Source: Durusdinium trenchii
Lineage: Eukaryota; Sar; Dinophyceae; Suessiales; Symbiodiniaceae
DNA length: 64,000 bases
Direction of reading: 5' to 3'
NCBI GenBank assembly: GCA_963970005.1
Contig: CAXAMN010023662.1
Location: 292,122 to 356,121, forward strand
A program made the translations under genes and the position numbers. The notes under the pieces were generated by a model. The model was not told the DNA's origin. It made no database searches and saw nothing but the letters and a program-made list of their open reading frames with translations. Numbering within the stretch: position 1 is the stretch's first letter; each line of letters opens with the position of its first letter. This document shows, in pieces, positions 1-11,250 of this stretch.

Positions 1-2970
1 GCCTTTTCCAAGTCTTCCCCAACGGCTTTTTCGGATGTCCATCTGCAGAGGGGATGGCTCGCTGCCCACCTTTTCGCATGGCCAAGCTGGCTCGCCACTC
101 ACAGGTCCAGGTCTTCAGCTCGCTGCGGAGCGCCAGCCACGGCGGACCCTGGGCCTTGGGCCACAGCTGGACGTCAGGAGACAGAGCAAAGCGCTGAAGA
201 TCGACATAAGCACAGCACCTCTATCAGATCATAGGATGATCCTTCTATAGATCATCTGAGATCCCTTTTAAAAAAGATCATATACTATATATATATATAT
301 TCAGATATTAGATCCTCTTAGATCCTCTTATTATAGATCATGTTTGATCCTCTTTCGTCCTCCCAGTCTGGGAGTTGTTGGATGGTAAACTTAGGAGTCC
401 AGGGGTAATAAAGCCACCCTTGAAAGGGCGGGTGGATGATGGATGAATTGACATTCATTGCCAGTAAGTGTAGCTATACTAAGGTGCCTGCAAAAAGGTT
501 AGGATACACATAGATTCGATACCCTCCCACAACCAACCATAACGGACTCCGTTCCCCTCCGTCTGAAATCAAAGTAATTGTCTCGCAGGATCACACCTGG
601 AAAGCCCAAGCTGCGATTGAGCCAGGAGAAGTGGGGAGCAGCTGAGGGGAAGCCCCCAGCTGCCACCAGCTTCTTTTTGCAATGGTGGGACATAGTGCAA
701 CCCAAAATGAGAACAACGTAGGAGAATTACAACAAGTGAACCAAGAGCCCCAGAACAAGTGATGATGGTCATCTTCATGTACTTTGTCTACATCCAGAAT
801 CCCAATCATGGGGGCCATCTTGAAGAATGGAGATGTGAGGTTATAAGTCTTGATGGGGATCACCTACGAACGGCCATGTTCCGATGGATTATTGTGGGGT
901 ATTCCCAGATTGACCCAACAAAACTATCGTTGCGATCGACTCAGGGCTGTTTGTGGCGTGAACCCTGGTGGCACCAGCTGGCTCGGAAATACGAATCATC
1001 GTGAATCCAACAAAAACCATCCCATCGCAGTGTGCAGCTCGGGCTGGGAATCGCAGCCTGTGCAGACCAAAAGGTATGACGTCGTCTGAAAACCGGCCTC
1101 CGGGTTGCCGGATGGCCGGGCTGAAGCCCGGGATGCGACCCACGACCTTTAAACGACCTCAGATGGTGGGTGATCACGACTCAAATGTTTTGGCAAGTGC
1201 ACGCTTGATGTGTGCTTCATCTTGTGGCTGGAGTTGCTTGAACAGGCACCAATGTGGACCTTCACACTCAGCCACAAAAAAATGCAAACGTTGAAGCAGC
1301 AGTAATAATAACCATCATGTTGAACAACTAATTTGTTTGCAAGATCCGCAGGTTTCTAAGCCGTCGCCACAGACGCTGCAGGATGCAGATGTGCAACTTT
1401 CCATGCCTTGGGCCTGGCTTCTACGACTGGTCGCTAAGCACGCATTTGGCAAACAACTTGTTGGACGAACCCAAGGCGCAAAAAGAAGGGGGAGCGCCCA
1501 GGTATAGACCGCAAAGATGGTCTTGTCAGACGGAGTCCGTTTTTGCCCAGAGACGCTATAGGGGGCTTCAAGACTCGGGATGCGAAACGCCGGCCGCGTA
1601 ACACGATGAACAACTAAGACTCGATGAACAACTAAGACCTTTCATCCAGTTTCAAGACCGCGAAAGGCCTTAGACTGAGCATCGCAGCAGTTTCTCCTTG
1701 CGAGGCCTTTTGCCTGTTGGGCTTGGCTTTAGTCTACATGGCCACCGTACAGCAGGAGGCAGAGCAAGGCACTTTTCCGGGAACCAAGGCGTGTGCGTGT
1801 GGACAGAACTTAGGGCCATTCGTGTTAGTAGCAGCTACATGTTACTGAGGTGCCCCTTATTGGTCAATAGTTCTTGACAGTTGTGGCTGTTGCAACCCTG
1901 TTGTCACCAGAATGCACTTCATCGCGAGACAGACAGTTGAGATCTCAAAGGCCAAAGGAGGAAATGATCCTGCCGATGTTCTGCATGGTTTTCACAGGTG
2001 TTTTACCCTGGTTTGGAAACTTGGCTTATTCTTCTTGACAAGGTCCACCTGTGACGATCACCCAGTGAGGCCAATCGCCATCCCTTTCCCTTGTCGGACG
2101 ATCTGCTGGGAGAGGGATTTCTGCGTGCTCGGATCAGGTCGGATGTCGCGCTTCAAGAAGATGTGGGCCATCTTGCTGAATCGCCGGGCCACCAGAACTT
2201 GAACCAATATCCTCAGGTCGGATGGGCTCAGACATGGACCCCCAGGTAGGCCTGCTGGTAGAATTGTACTGCAGTTTGGAGTTTAAGTAGAAATGAGATG
2301 ATCCTCAAATAGTTGTTGATATGTGATACCGCATATGATCATATTTGGGCGGATCCAGGTGGTTGCTTGCATCGATCCACCAAAAACAACCCTTCGTTTG
2401 AAGCCTCCTTCGTCCCACATCCACCCGGTGCCACGGCCGACTCCGAGGCGCCTCGAAGTGAGAGCCGGAAGCGCTATCCGTGCGCTCTGGGTGCTGGCCC
2501 GTAGCAAACACAAGTGATATCAAGTGATCATCTATTGTGGAACCATGTGGAACCCACATGGTTGCCGTTTGTTGTCCTCAAATCGTCACACGTTGGCTTT
2601 CATGTTCAAGATACTGTACATCAACATACTGCAGCCTTTGGAAGCTGCCTCAAGCAGATGCCTCAGATGTGCAGGTTCTGTTGCAAGAGGAAAGATGTGA
2701 CAAAACGCTGAAAAGCAGCCAGGGAAGCCGATGACGAGTTTGGTTTTCCATGTTTCGGGGCTTGTTTGGGTTGCCGGCTGTCCATTTCCGACTGATGCGG
2801 GATGCAGACCCAGAGGACCCAGAAACTCCAATGAATGAATCGCAAACTTCAGTCCATGATCTGCACAGAAAATCTTACAATGTGGCTAGCGGCTAGCAGT
2901 TCCAGTCCAACCAGGTCAAAATCCGAGTTCCAGCGGCCTTTGTAGATTTTTGTCACTTACTGCACGTCAG
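1..2970. other. Mostly non-coding stretch
   Basis: No gene is supported here. GC-rich islands at about 50-200, 1020-1140 and 2380-2505 have open frames of 30-60 codons and could be orphan exons, but none has a recognisable motif. A TA run lies near 286-301, and a 16-base direct repeat (two copies of gatgaacaactaagac) near 1605-1640. Confidence 0.4.
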
Positions 2971-3157
2971 CGCCAAGCGCCGTCACCGTGAGCGCCAGCG
3001 GCGCTTAGCTTTCAGGGCCGCAGTCCATTCGATTCCGCGACGGATCGACCAACGGATGACGCGACATGTCGAACCGTTCGAAACAGAGTTGAAAACGGTC
3101 GAAACAGAGTCAGGTGCCCAGCAACCGATCTTGAAGCGCAATGAGCAGAATGAGCAT
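2971..3157 (+). CDS. Candidate exon, charged protein of unknown function
   Basis: A GC-rich open stretch begins directly after a cag acceptor (tgcacgtcag) and ends at a plausible donor (ggtaac). The reading frame gives a strongly charged peptide rich in Arg and Glu (starts AKRRHRERQRRLAF, later HVEPFETELKTVE). No family is recognised. The sharp GC rise against the AT-rich flanks matches the better supported exons in this window. No neighbouring exon with matching phase was identified. Confidence 0.4.
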
Positions 3158-3572
3158 GGGTAACATACTTTGTGATGTTTTGTGGAAATGTCGGAGATGT
3201 CGGACTGGGCACGCAGTCTCCGACTATCCAGTGGCGTTTCAAAACCATGCGGTGGCACTATGTGGCACTCATGTTCGAAGAGCTGAAAATAAGGGTTGCT
3301 TGGTCGATCTTGGTCGCTTAGGAAACCGTGCGCCAGTTCTTTGGGAACCCAGGAGGAACAACTCTGATGTTCAGCAACATCTTTGGTTTTACAGGAGGAT
3401 GTTCCTCAATATTCCAGGTCTTTGGGATCCAGGACAATCCATAATCCATGAGTCATTTGTTTCGTTGTTCTCAACGGTTTCCTGTGCTTGCATGAACGAC
3501 TTCGGCGGATGGCCAGGCCTTGACGCAGACGACCAAGATGTGGCTGCTTGGTTTCTGGCCAGGGATCTGCAA

Positions 3573-3599
3573 GCCTGCAAGGCCTGCAAGGCCTGCAAG
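3573..3599. repeat. 9-bp tandem repeat x3
   Basis: Three consecutive exact copies of gcctgcaag. They lie in a 234-codon open frame (3141-3845) that I do not accept as a gene; they would encode a repeated Ala-Cys-Lys. Confidence 0.85.
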
Positions 3600-4499
3600 G
3601 AGCAAGTAGAACCAGCCCAAGGAAGACATGGTTCCCCAAGAAGACATGTGGTTTTCGGGCAGGTGGCGACCATGAATGTTCAGAGGGAAAAGGGAATCCG
3701 AAGGTCATCGTCGGAAGTCTCGGGAGGTAAATGTTCCCTCATCTTCATCATCTCAGGATTTGCTTTCCCTGAGGCAATTGAAGAACCTGTATCATTTCAT
3801 TTCAGTTCTACATCCGACTTAATTATGCGAGGTATTGCGAGGTAACTACACACTATGTCTTATAAGATGTCTTAAGTACATTCGTTGCGACCTTCTCAGG
3901 GGCTGAGGGGCATGGAGGCTGAATCCTTCACAGTGTTGCAATGATGTTTGGCTTCATGGAGGATGTTGTGCATTTACTCCATTCTAGCAGCACAATTTGC
4001 CGTGTGTGAGTCCCACAAGAAGGGTTTCGCCCGCCCAATATCGCTGACAGAACAGCTTAAAAACCGGGGGTACGATATGCTGAAAGTTGCAGCAGACCCA
4101 TGATGACCCATGTGTTTCCGCGCAGTGCTGTTCGATTTGTCGGGTCAAGTACATATCTCCCAAGTATGCCCCCGAAATTGGTGGGTGCCTTATTAACAAT
4201 GTAAAATCGGTGGAGCGACCATTCACTTGTGACTCCTCAGTTCACACAAGTGAGGCAAAATGCGGATTCCATGAGCAAGGACTTGGAACAATCTCTGGAG
4301 GACTGTCTGTTGGTGGTCGATCCTCTCGTTCCGAGCCCGAGCTCGGCATGCGATCCGACATAGCAGGACAGCCTTCAGGACTAAACAGCCCAGATGTTGA
4401 TTGGAGACTTAAACGAAGGCACCCAAAAAGCAGCTTGGCTTTGATTCCGACTACCCATATGCTACCCATATGCTCCCGAGATGTGATACTCGACTTCCT

Positions 4500-4717
4500 C
4501 GTGAATCGGGTCGACCTCACAGGCCCCACCCTGATCGAGCCAAACACGTCACGCGGACCCCACGCGAACGTTCGCCCAGCGAAAGCTCAGAGAACCTGGC
4601 AGAAAAGCCTGGCTGCGAACGTCCGTGTGTTGTGCAGGATGCCAACAACGAGTTGGCAGATGTCAAGGAGCAGGTCGTCGGAGCACCCAGACTCCATGGT
4701 CGGCTGGAAGAGTGGTG
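4500..4717 (+). CDS. Candidate exon, acidic/coiled stretch
   Basis: A GC-rich island is open in two frames. The more protein-like frame contains ERSPSESSENLAEKPG, then QDANNELADVKEQV, and ends in a stop after LEEW. It resembles a low-complexity linker followed by a short coil. Splice sites are not clear and no family is recognised. Confidence 0.25.
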
Positions 4718-5001
4718 AAATAACCTCCGGAATTCCTGGAGAAAATCTCCCTGGCAGTTACTGTAACACTGTAGTTGAAAACTCGGATTGCTTTAGCATC
4801 CCATAAGGTGGAAATTCCTTTGTGGAAACGGGTGGGGTGGGGGGTCAACCCCTCAGATCGGAATCCTAATGTGGATGTTTTAGCTGTTGATAGCTGTTGA
4901 ACCGATCCATTCCGACAGAAGCTGAGGTGAAGTAGCCACTCATCATTAGCTACCGGATGTTTTCCCAATATTTTCCCTACAGGTGGTTCAGGATTTCTTC
5001 T

Positions 5002-5036
5002 CAGCAGCTAGCAGCTAGCAGCTAGCCTGGCTAGCC
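5002..5036. repeat. 7-bp tandem repeat (cagctag)
   Basis: A short run of cagctag-type units (agcagctagcagctagcagc) just upstream of the RCC1-repeat gene. Confidence 0.8.
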
Positions 5037-5157
5037 TCTTTTCCTTGAACTTCCAGTGTTCATGAACTCGTATCTCCTGTGGATGTCATACAATTCATAA
5101 TGAGTTCACGCTGGCGGCCGCGGAGATCATTCCGTTTGATTTTCCTGGAGTCGTGAC

Positions 5158-6462
5158 ATGAACACATTATGTAGAGATATCTTGTGTGCCGCCTATCAAC
5201 CCAGACAACATCCTTGTCATTTTATTTGTATGCATATCCTGATGATTGCCCCGAGATCAGCATGCAAATGTCTGCGAAGATCTTTGGCACAAAATGCAAT
5301 GTATAGTGAAGGTGTTCTTCCCTTTGTGACAATGGTTTCTGCAGGAGCAGGTCATTCACTGCTTCTGCGAAATGATGGGAGTGCTGTGGCTTGCGGAAGG
5401 AACCAATATGCACAATGCAACATTCCACCTTTGGAGGAGGGTATGTGCTACACCCAAGTTTCTGCAGGAGGTGGTCATTCAGTGCTTTTACGAAGTGATG
5501 GGAGTGCTGTTGCTTGCGGGTGGAACCAATATGGGCAATGCGACATTCCGCCTTTGGAGGAGGGAGTGTGCTACACCCAAGTTTCTTCAGGAGGAGCACA
5601 CTCAGTGCTTTTGCGAAGTGATGGGAGCGCTGTTGCTTGTGGAGCCAACGATGATGGACAATGTGACATTCCACCTTTGGAGGAGGGAGTGTGCTACACT
5701 CAAGTTTCTGCAGAAAAGTGTCATTCAGTGCTTTTGCGAAGTGATGGGATTGCTGTTGCTTGTGGAAGGAATGACGAGGGACAATGCAACATTCCACCTT
5801 TGGAGGAGGGAATGTGCTACACCCAGGTTTCTGCAGGAAGATGTCATTCAGTGCTTCTGCGAAGTGATGGGAGTGCTGTTGCTTGCGGATCCAACCTTAT
5901 GGGACAACGCAACATTCCACCTTTGGAGGAGGGAATGTGCTACACCCAAGTTTCTGCAGGAAGAAGACATTCAGTGCTTTTGCGAAGCGATGGGAGTGCT
6001 GTTGCTTGCGGAGGGAACGATCTTAGACAATGCAACATTCCACCTTTGGAGAAGGAAGTGTGCTACACGCAAATTTCTGCAGGAAATGATTTTTCAGTGC
6101 TTCTTCGAAGTGATGGGAGCGCCGTTGCTCGCGGAGCGAACGATGAGCGACAATGCAGCATTCCCATGTTTGCAACCGGTAGCTATGTTTCTGACTTTGG
6201 TAAAGACTGCGTCTTGCAAGCAGGCGTTGCCTTGGAAGATGATGGAGCTGTGCTGACATGCTGTGATTTGGCCGGGCATGAGGTATTGCGACTGAGGGTA
6301 AATGCATCTGACAAAGCCTGGAATACGCATAAGCGCATTGTGAGTGACCTTCAGGTTAACCTTCAAAATCTTCGTTTAGTCTTGCCTGATGGACAGTTGT
6401 TGGCCTCAATCTGCAGGGTAAGTCCACTGGCCACGATTGCAGATTTGAGTGAACGGCAGTGA
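5158..6462 (+). CDS. RCC1-repeat protein with probable ubiquitin-like C-terminus
   Basis: Intronless 434-codon frame. Seven tandem 41-residue units start at nucleotides 5335, 5458, 5581, 5704, 5827, 5950 and 6073, exactly 123 bp apart. Each has the pattern VSAG..HSVLLRSDGSAVACG..., then N...QC.IPPLEEG.CYTQ, which is RCC1/beta-propeller-blade-like; seven blades would close a propeller. The units are shorter than typical 50-60-residue RCC1 repeats. Residues about 340-430 form a different domain (DLAGHEVLRLRV..., NLRLVLPDGQLLASICR) that looks like a beta-grasp/ubiquitin-like fold. The initiator is uncertain: ATG at 5158 gives the longest frame, but the paralogue near 63934 matches only from GVLPFVTMVSAG, so ATG at 5302 or 5332 could be the start. 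A GTAAGT near 6418 lies in the conserved domain and is read as coding. RCC1-family proteins act in GTPase exchange, photoreception or E3 ligases; the specific role here is unknown. Confidence 0.85.
   Translation: MNTLCRDILCAAYQPRQHPCHFICMHILMIAPRSACKCLRRSLAQNAMYSEGVLPFVTMVSAGAGHSLLLRNDGSAVACGRNQYAQCNIPPLEEGMCYTQVSAGGGHSVLLRSDGSAVACGWNQYGQCDIPPLEEGVCYTQVSSGGAHSVLLRSDGSAVACGANDDGQCDIPPLEEGVCYTQVSAEKCHSVLLRSDGIAVACGRNDEGQCNIPPLEEGMCYTQVSAGRCHSVLLRSDGSAVACGSNLMGQRNIPPLEEGMCYTQVSAGRRHSVLLRSDGSAVACGGNDLRQCNIPPLEKEVCYTQISAGNDFSVLLRSDGSAVARGANDERQCSIPMFATGSYVSDFGKDCVLQAGVALEDDGAVLTCCDLAGHEVLRLRVNASDKAWNTHKRIVSDLQVNLQNLRLVLPDGQLLASICRVSPLATIADLSERQ
5335..6195 (+). repeat. 123-bp coding tandem repeat, 7 units
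   Basis: Seven head-to-tail units of exactly 123 bp, each beginning with gtttctgcagg or a close variant. Because 123 is divisible by three, several frames on both strands stay open through the array and generate spurious long open frames. Confidence 0.95.
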
Positions 6463-6623
6463 ACTGCAGTGAAGCGTGTTCCATTGTGTTCTAGCTCCGT
6501 CATGAGCAAAGGGGATCACTAATATCCAAATCAAGCCAATACAGTGCAAGTTAATGCAGTGCCCACTCAGTCATTGCTGTGCAGTTGCCAACTGCCCACA
6601 AGTGGAGTTTCTAGGACGTCATG

Positions 6624-6683
6624 TCTTACACCCAGATGTTTGCATCCAGAGTGAAGGCATCGCTGTTGCTTGCGGACGTTGAG
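6624..6683 (+). pseudogene. Decayed RCC1 repeat unit
   Basis: The stretch from cttacacccagatgtttgca to gctgttgcttgcggacg matches the junction and core of the 123-bp units (gctacacccaagtttctgca ... gctgttgcttgcgga) but is shortened and runs into a stop (TGA at 6681). It is a relic of an extra repeat or of a neighbouring paralogue. Confidence 0.7.
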
Positions 6684-8118
6684 TTTCGGAAACATGGGAC
6701 ATCCCTGGCTGTTTTTCTTTGCAGCCATACGCAACTTGCGCAATAAAAACGATCAAACAAGTTAAAGACGATTCAGACCATGCAAAATCCGTGGACTATT
6801 ATATAGACATGATCTTGTAAAGACATCTAAAGACATCTAAAATTGGTAAGACATCTTTTATCTGACATAAGATGGTATATAGACATATACCATAGAAACA
6901 TATAGAAACTATTTTGTAACCATCTGGTCTAAAGACATCTAAAATCATCTAAAGACCATGCTTTCGAAGAAAGCCGTGCTGGCGTGACGGACGTCCAGTC
7001 CGTGAGCCGCTCGTCGTAACTTGGTCCGGGCGGATGGTCAGTCAAAACGAGCGTGTCGTCGGTGGCTTTGGACGGACAGGGGGAACGTTGAATCTACTGA
7101 ACTCATATCCTTTTCCAAGTGATTTGATGCTTTAGGGGCTTGGAGATTTGGTTTATACTTCCAGTCCATCCTAATCCCGGTTCGCAACGTGTTTCAGAGT
7201 TCATTTTATGACATGGAACATATTATTGCAATTTATATAATTGCCTCATGATATTGCAATTTATTGAAATATATGTTAATATCGAGCCCAAAAAAACACC
7301 AGACATGTGCGAATCATGTGGCCCTCCAAATTCCTCGGCCACCGCAAGGGTTGACCCTTCGGTGCTCGTCCTTCCGCGCCCGCACGGCCGGCACGCGTGC
7401 GACCGTTCCCCGGTGGTTGGAGTCGGGACGCCATCAGGATGCCTTGCGCAAGGCGCGGGCGAGTTGTGGGGGATGGTGGGGGCGAAAGAGATGGTTGTGG
7501 TGTCTGAAAGTTTGGGACGGTGCTTCTGATGATGCGCTTACTGAATCTGCAGAGTTTGGAGGGTCCCGTGTATTTGGGATGAATACCCAGACATTGGAGT
7601 CATCCTTTGTGGACTTTTGCGTCCGGTGTGTGCATCCAAATGTGCGGTCGAAAGGGGAACATGATGGAACTTGTATGTTCTCGTAAATCCTCGGGAGATT
7701 CGCAGACTATGAATGTGAGGCACATTGATGGCCCCTGCATTGATGTCTTTCGGGTTTCCGAGCTGCTGGCCACACGTCCTCGGGGTCCTCGACAGGGTTC
7801 TGTGGCATAATGGAGTTCCTAATGACACTTCCGTATATAGTTCCGGCCTTTTGTAACCCTTTTGATGCTCGATTGAATCTTTTGAGCGTCCCTGGGGCAA
7901 AAGGGTGGGTGATCCCTGGGCATACAGGATTTCCAGAACAAAACAGAAGAAACAATGTGTTGCTCCTCACCACCCAGCACTTTGGCACTGAATGACACCC
8001 AGCACGAGCGACCATCTTGCCTATGGTTTTGGGGACTTCCACTCCAGGTGTTTTGCTTCGAAACAAACGATTGAATTGTGCACATGCATGCGCACGAAAC
8101 AGCGTCAATCTATCGCAG
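6684..8118. other. Intron-like or intergenic DNA with weak candidate exons
   Basis: TA-rich DNA with repeated agacatctaaa words (6810-6960). Two GC-rich islands stay open on the + strand: 6962-7134 (contains REPLVVTWSGRMVSQNER) and about 7340-7500 (contains PRWLESGRHQDALRKARA). They may be exons, but no splice context or family supports them. Confidence 0.35.
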
Positions 8119-8172
8119 GAGCCAGGCTTCCTGCGTGAGAAGATGACACAGATGAAGGAGGAGCACGAGAAG
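8119..8172 (+). CDS. Candidate coiled-coil exon
   Basis: The exon starts in phase 0 after tatcgcag and encodes EPGFLREKMTQMKEEHEK, ending before a GC-type donor (gccaga). It pairs in phase with the exon at 8319, so the two probably belong to one + strand coiled-coil gene. Confidence 0.4.
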
Positions 8173-8318
8173 GCCAGAACATTTCAGGGCCTACGCGATG
8201 GTGGATTGACAGGGTGATAGCCATTCTTAAGACATTCTTTTCCCGTCGGTGCCATTCATACGTGTCGTCGAAGCACTCCGTCGGGATCCCGTCCGTGCCG
8301 TCGAGCGTTCGGACCGAG

Positions 8319-8364
8319 GAGTTGGAGTCTCTGCAGCAGCAGTTGGAACAGGCTCAGAAGGACG
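8319..8364 (+). CDS. Candidate coiled-coil exon
   Basis: It follows a gaccgag acceptor in phase 0 and reads ELESLQQQLEQAQKD before a GT donor (gtcctt). The heptad-like Leu/Gln spacing suggests a coiled coil continuing from the exon at 8119. Confidence 0.4.
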
Positions 8365-9080
8365 GTCCTTGGGGAACAGTGCGAGGGACCTTGGGTTTAC
8401 TATGTTTTCCTTGGGTTTGATCGGGGGTGCCGCAGGGAAAGAAGACACAACGGCGGCTGGAGAAACCAAGGCTGGGTTGGGGTCAATGCCCAGACGTGTG
8501 GCAGATCACGGCTGTATTTACCACCATATATACGTATAGTCTCTATAACATGATGTGTATATACGTATAGTAAACAAGGTCTTGGGAGCAGCCTTGTATA
8601 GTTCTCAGGCACTTGCTTCCAGGGATGCTCTTGTACTTGCTTTTCTGGGCGATAGCAGGTGGGGTTTCGCGTCGTGGACATGGCAAAACGTAAGTAAAGC
8701 TCTCTTGTGGCTTTAGGACTCCCTTGGAAAAGTGGGTGTCCCTTTGCTGCATGCATCAAGATCCAGCATGCATCAAGATCCAGTCCTCACTCTCTTTGGG
8801 CTAGACCAGAAGCTCGTCAGATTTTACAAAGGAGTCCCATTGCCCAGGTCGGGGTTGGTTGGGGATGTGTATATATTATATATATATTTACATTATTATA
8901 TCATATATGATCATATTATATTTGTTATATCTGATCACATGTTCATGCTTGTTCCCTTGAAGTGGTTCATCAGAGTTGGGGACCTCAGCATTGGGGAAGA
9001 ATCGGTCCGGTCCAATAGTCCCCAACTCGTGGCTTCAATCATCCACTAAGAGGTGTCAAATGTGGACCCGATCTTCGAAT

Positions 9081-9231
9081 CCTTGATACTTACAACCACC
9101 GCACTCCCCCTGCGAGGAACTCCAAGAAGAGAAAGAGAAAGAGTCGCCTGAGCCCCAAGCGATCCGAAGGGTCCCCGGTCCGGCGGCAAGCGGAGGCGAA
9201 GCAGCGTGCGAAAATCGTTGGGTCCGCATGA
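9081..9231 (+). CDS. Candidate exon with basic nuclear-localisation-like segment
   Basis: The open frame contains NHRTPPARNSKKRKRKSR followed by LSPKRSEGSPVRRQAEAKQR and ends at TGA 9229-9231. The KKRKRK cluster resembles a monopartite nuclear-localisation signal. Either this is a last exon or a donor was missed. No domain is recognised. Confidence 0.4.
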
Positions 9232-10477
9232 AGCCAATCAGAGAGACTCACAGACTCATTGATACACAGTGGTCCTATATTCGATGTTTCACCCCCGTGC
9301 TCCGTGGGAGATGCGAAGATGCCAAAGTCGGCCAGGTGTTCCAAGCGCTTTGATAGGTGTTCAGAACTGAGATAGGTGAACATGGGGCTGCACAAGAGTT
9401 CGGATCAAGTCCCAAACAGGCAGCTATCAAGGGGTGGTAGGGAGTCTTCTGGACAACAAAGGTACTTTCCTCCTCTACAAAACGGTGGTTATCCACAACA
9501 ATGATTATTTCAGCGAGTGCATACGGTATAAACATACAACATATTTGGATTGGGTTTGGAGGACTCTTAGAAGAACCTAGGAGAAAGCTTGCCCTCACAA
9601 CATCTAGCATAGAAGCTAACAAAAGACCGATGGGAGCAAAGTCATGTTGCAAACTGGCGGTTTCCATGGTACTTCAGGAAAGGGTATCTATGGAATTCTA
9701 TGGATAACATCACGGTTTTGTGTGCTAGGAGATTGGGTATCGCTATTGAGAAAGCAAAGAAAGGCAAAGCCAGAGAGTGTGTGTTTTGTTCTGGATTTGA
9801 TCCAAGATAGCCAGCATCTTTTTGCAATGATGCCAGCTGCTCAGGGACAACCCTATGGTTGCCGCCTTGGGGAAGAAAGGAAGCCAGAAGCCACTTGTCA
9901 AAATCGGTTGTGGCATGACCGCACAGGGTATTCGGGTAGTTATTCGGGTGTATTTTAGTCATGGCTAGCTCACCATGCTCAGGTTTTGATCCAGAGGGAG
10001 CTGTTCTGCCAAATGTTCGGTCAAAAGAGCAAATCTCAGCTGGAATTAACAGATGGTCAAGCGAAGAAGCCACTGAGTCAGAAGACGCCTTGTTGGGTTT
10101 TCGATGGCTTTCGAAAAAGTTAGAGAGACCCAAAAGCCATGAGTCCCACATGTTCGGCTTCCAGTCCTCAATGTGCCCAAATGTTCTTTTGCACCTTGAG
10201 AGACCCAAAGGTGCCAAAGGACTCAATTGGTGAAGTTTCGACTTGCGCCATTGGTCCCAACTTCTTTCACATGTCGCATCGTTTCGCATTGGTGCTTTTC
10301 TTGGGACCTGAAGGGCAAGGTGAAGCTTCGAAGATCTTCCTTTTTGCTTTGGCTTCTCACCCCCCGCAGAGCCTTCGACATGATATTTGACCTGTGAATG
10401 AGTGCATAAACAAAGGCAAGTCTTCCAGAGGAGTGCGCTGACAGCGACTGTGTTCATATCTTTTTTGGGGTCCTCGA

Positions 10478-10584
10478 CCAGATGTGAGGATCGACCGGGA
10501 CTGTGGGACAACGGCGCAGACCGGTCATCGAGGCGTCGGTCGACCGCGTCATCGGTCGACCGTGCAGCTGATCGGTCCCAAAAA
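10478..10584 (+). CDS. Candidate exon, Arg/Ser-rich
   Basis: The GC-rich open stretch reads CEDRPGLWDNGADRSSRRRS and continues with ASSVDRAADRSQ. Contrast with its flanks and lack of stops suggest an exon. No family is recognised, and the opposite strand is also open here. Confidence 0.25.
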
Positions 10585-11147
10585 AGGGCCTAAGATGAAA
10601 CGACACAACGTGGCTCAGAAGACATTCTTCTCGACTCTTTGTCCAACAACAGCATCTAGAATCCAATTGAGTCCACGATCCCGCACCCCAAGCCTGACCG
10701 CGAGTGTGTTGCAGACCAAATCAAGTGGATCTTTGTGCACGCACGTCCTGGTGCTCATTCCATGTTGTTCCCCATGTGTCAGTTTTATCGTCCACGGCAC
10801 GTATACACCTTGCCAGCTGACTAATCTTGCTCATGCTCTTGACAGTCAAGAGGAACATCAATGCTTTCCAACCTTTCCATGTCTTCCCCGAGGATTTTGC
10901 TGAGTTTGGGGAATGAGCTTGGTCCTGACTGAGCTGTGCCTCACACCAAAACCCAGTTCAGATCAGTAGGATCGCTAAAAGCTTCGATTCACTCCAGCCT
11001 CACACCGAAACATGCCGCCTCCCTTCTTCCTCGACTCCCGTCTTCTGTGCTTCCCTTTCACAACCCCACGCAGCAGCGCGCGCCTCCCCACCCGAACACC
11101 ACGCGATGGTGATGGCGGCGGCGCTGCGCGTCGGCGAAGCGTCCGAG

Positions 11148-11250
11148 GTTCGAAAACCTGGCCGACGCCATCGCCTCCACGCAGCAGAGCTTCGGGCCAC
11201 AGGCGAGCTTCAGAAGAGACCTTCGGGGTGGCTGGCAGGGGGAGTATGAG
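11148..11250 (+). CDS. Candidate exon
   Basis: After a tccgag acceptor the frame reads FENLADAIASTQQSFGPQ and then ASFRRDLRGGWQ. This looks like genuine protein, with a helix-like, Gln-rich composition. The function is unknown, and other frames in this GC-rich patch are also open. Confidence 0.3.

Noticed and set aside
3141-3845. 234-codon + strand frame
   Set aside because: Overlaps a better exon at its start, contains low-complexity 9-bp repeats, is open on the other strand too, and has no recognisable domain.
4087-4806. 239-codon + strand frame
   Set aside because: Only the GC-rich middle looks coding, and in a different frame (4500-4717).
5222-6256. Long open frames in other frames of the RCC1 array (e.g. 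+ 5372-6256 and - 5222-5797)
   Set aside because: The 123-bp period keeps alternative frames open; the peptides are repetitive shadows of the true frame.
6416-6424. GTAAGT splice donor inside the RCC1 gene
   Set aside because: Reading through keeps a coherent ubiquitin-like tail (SICRVSPLATIADL), so it is taken as coding.
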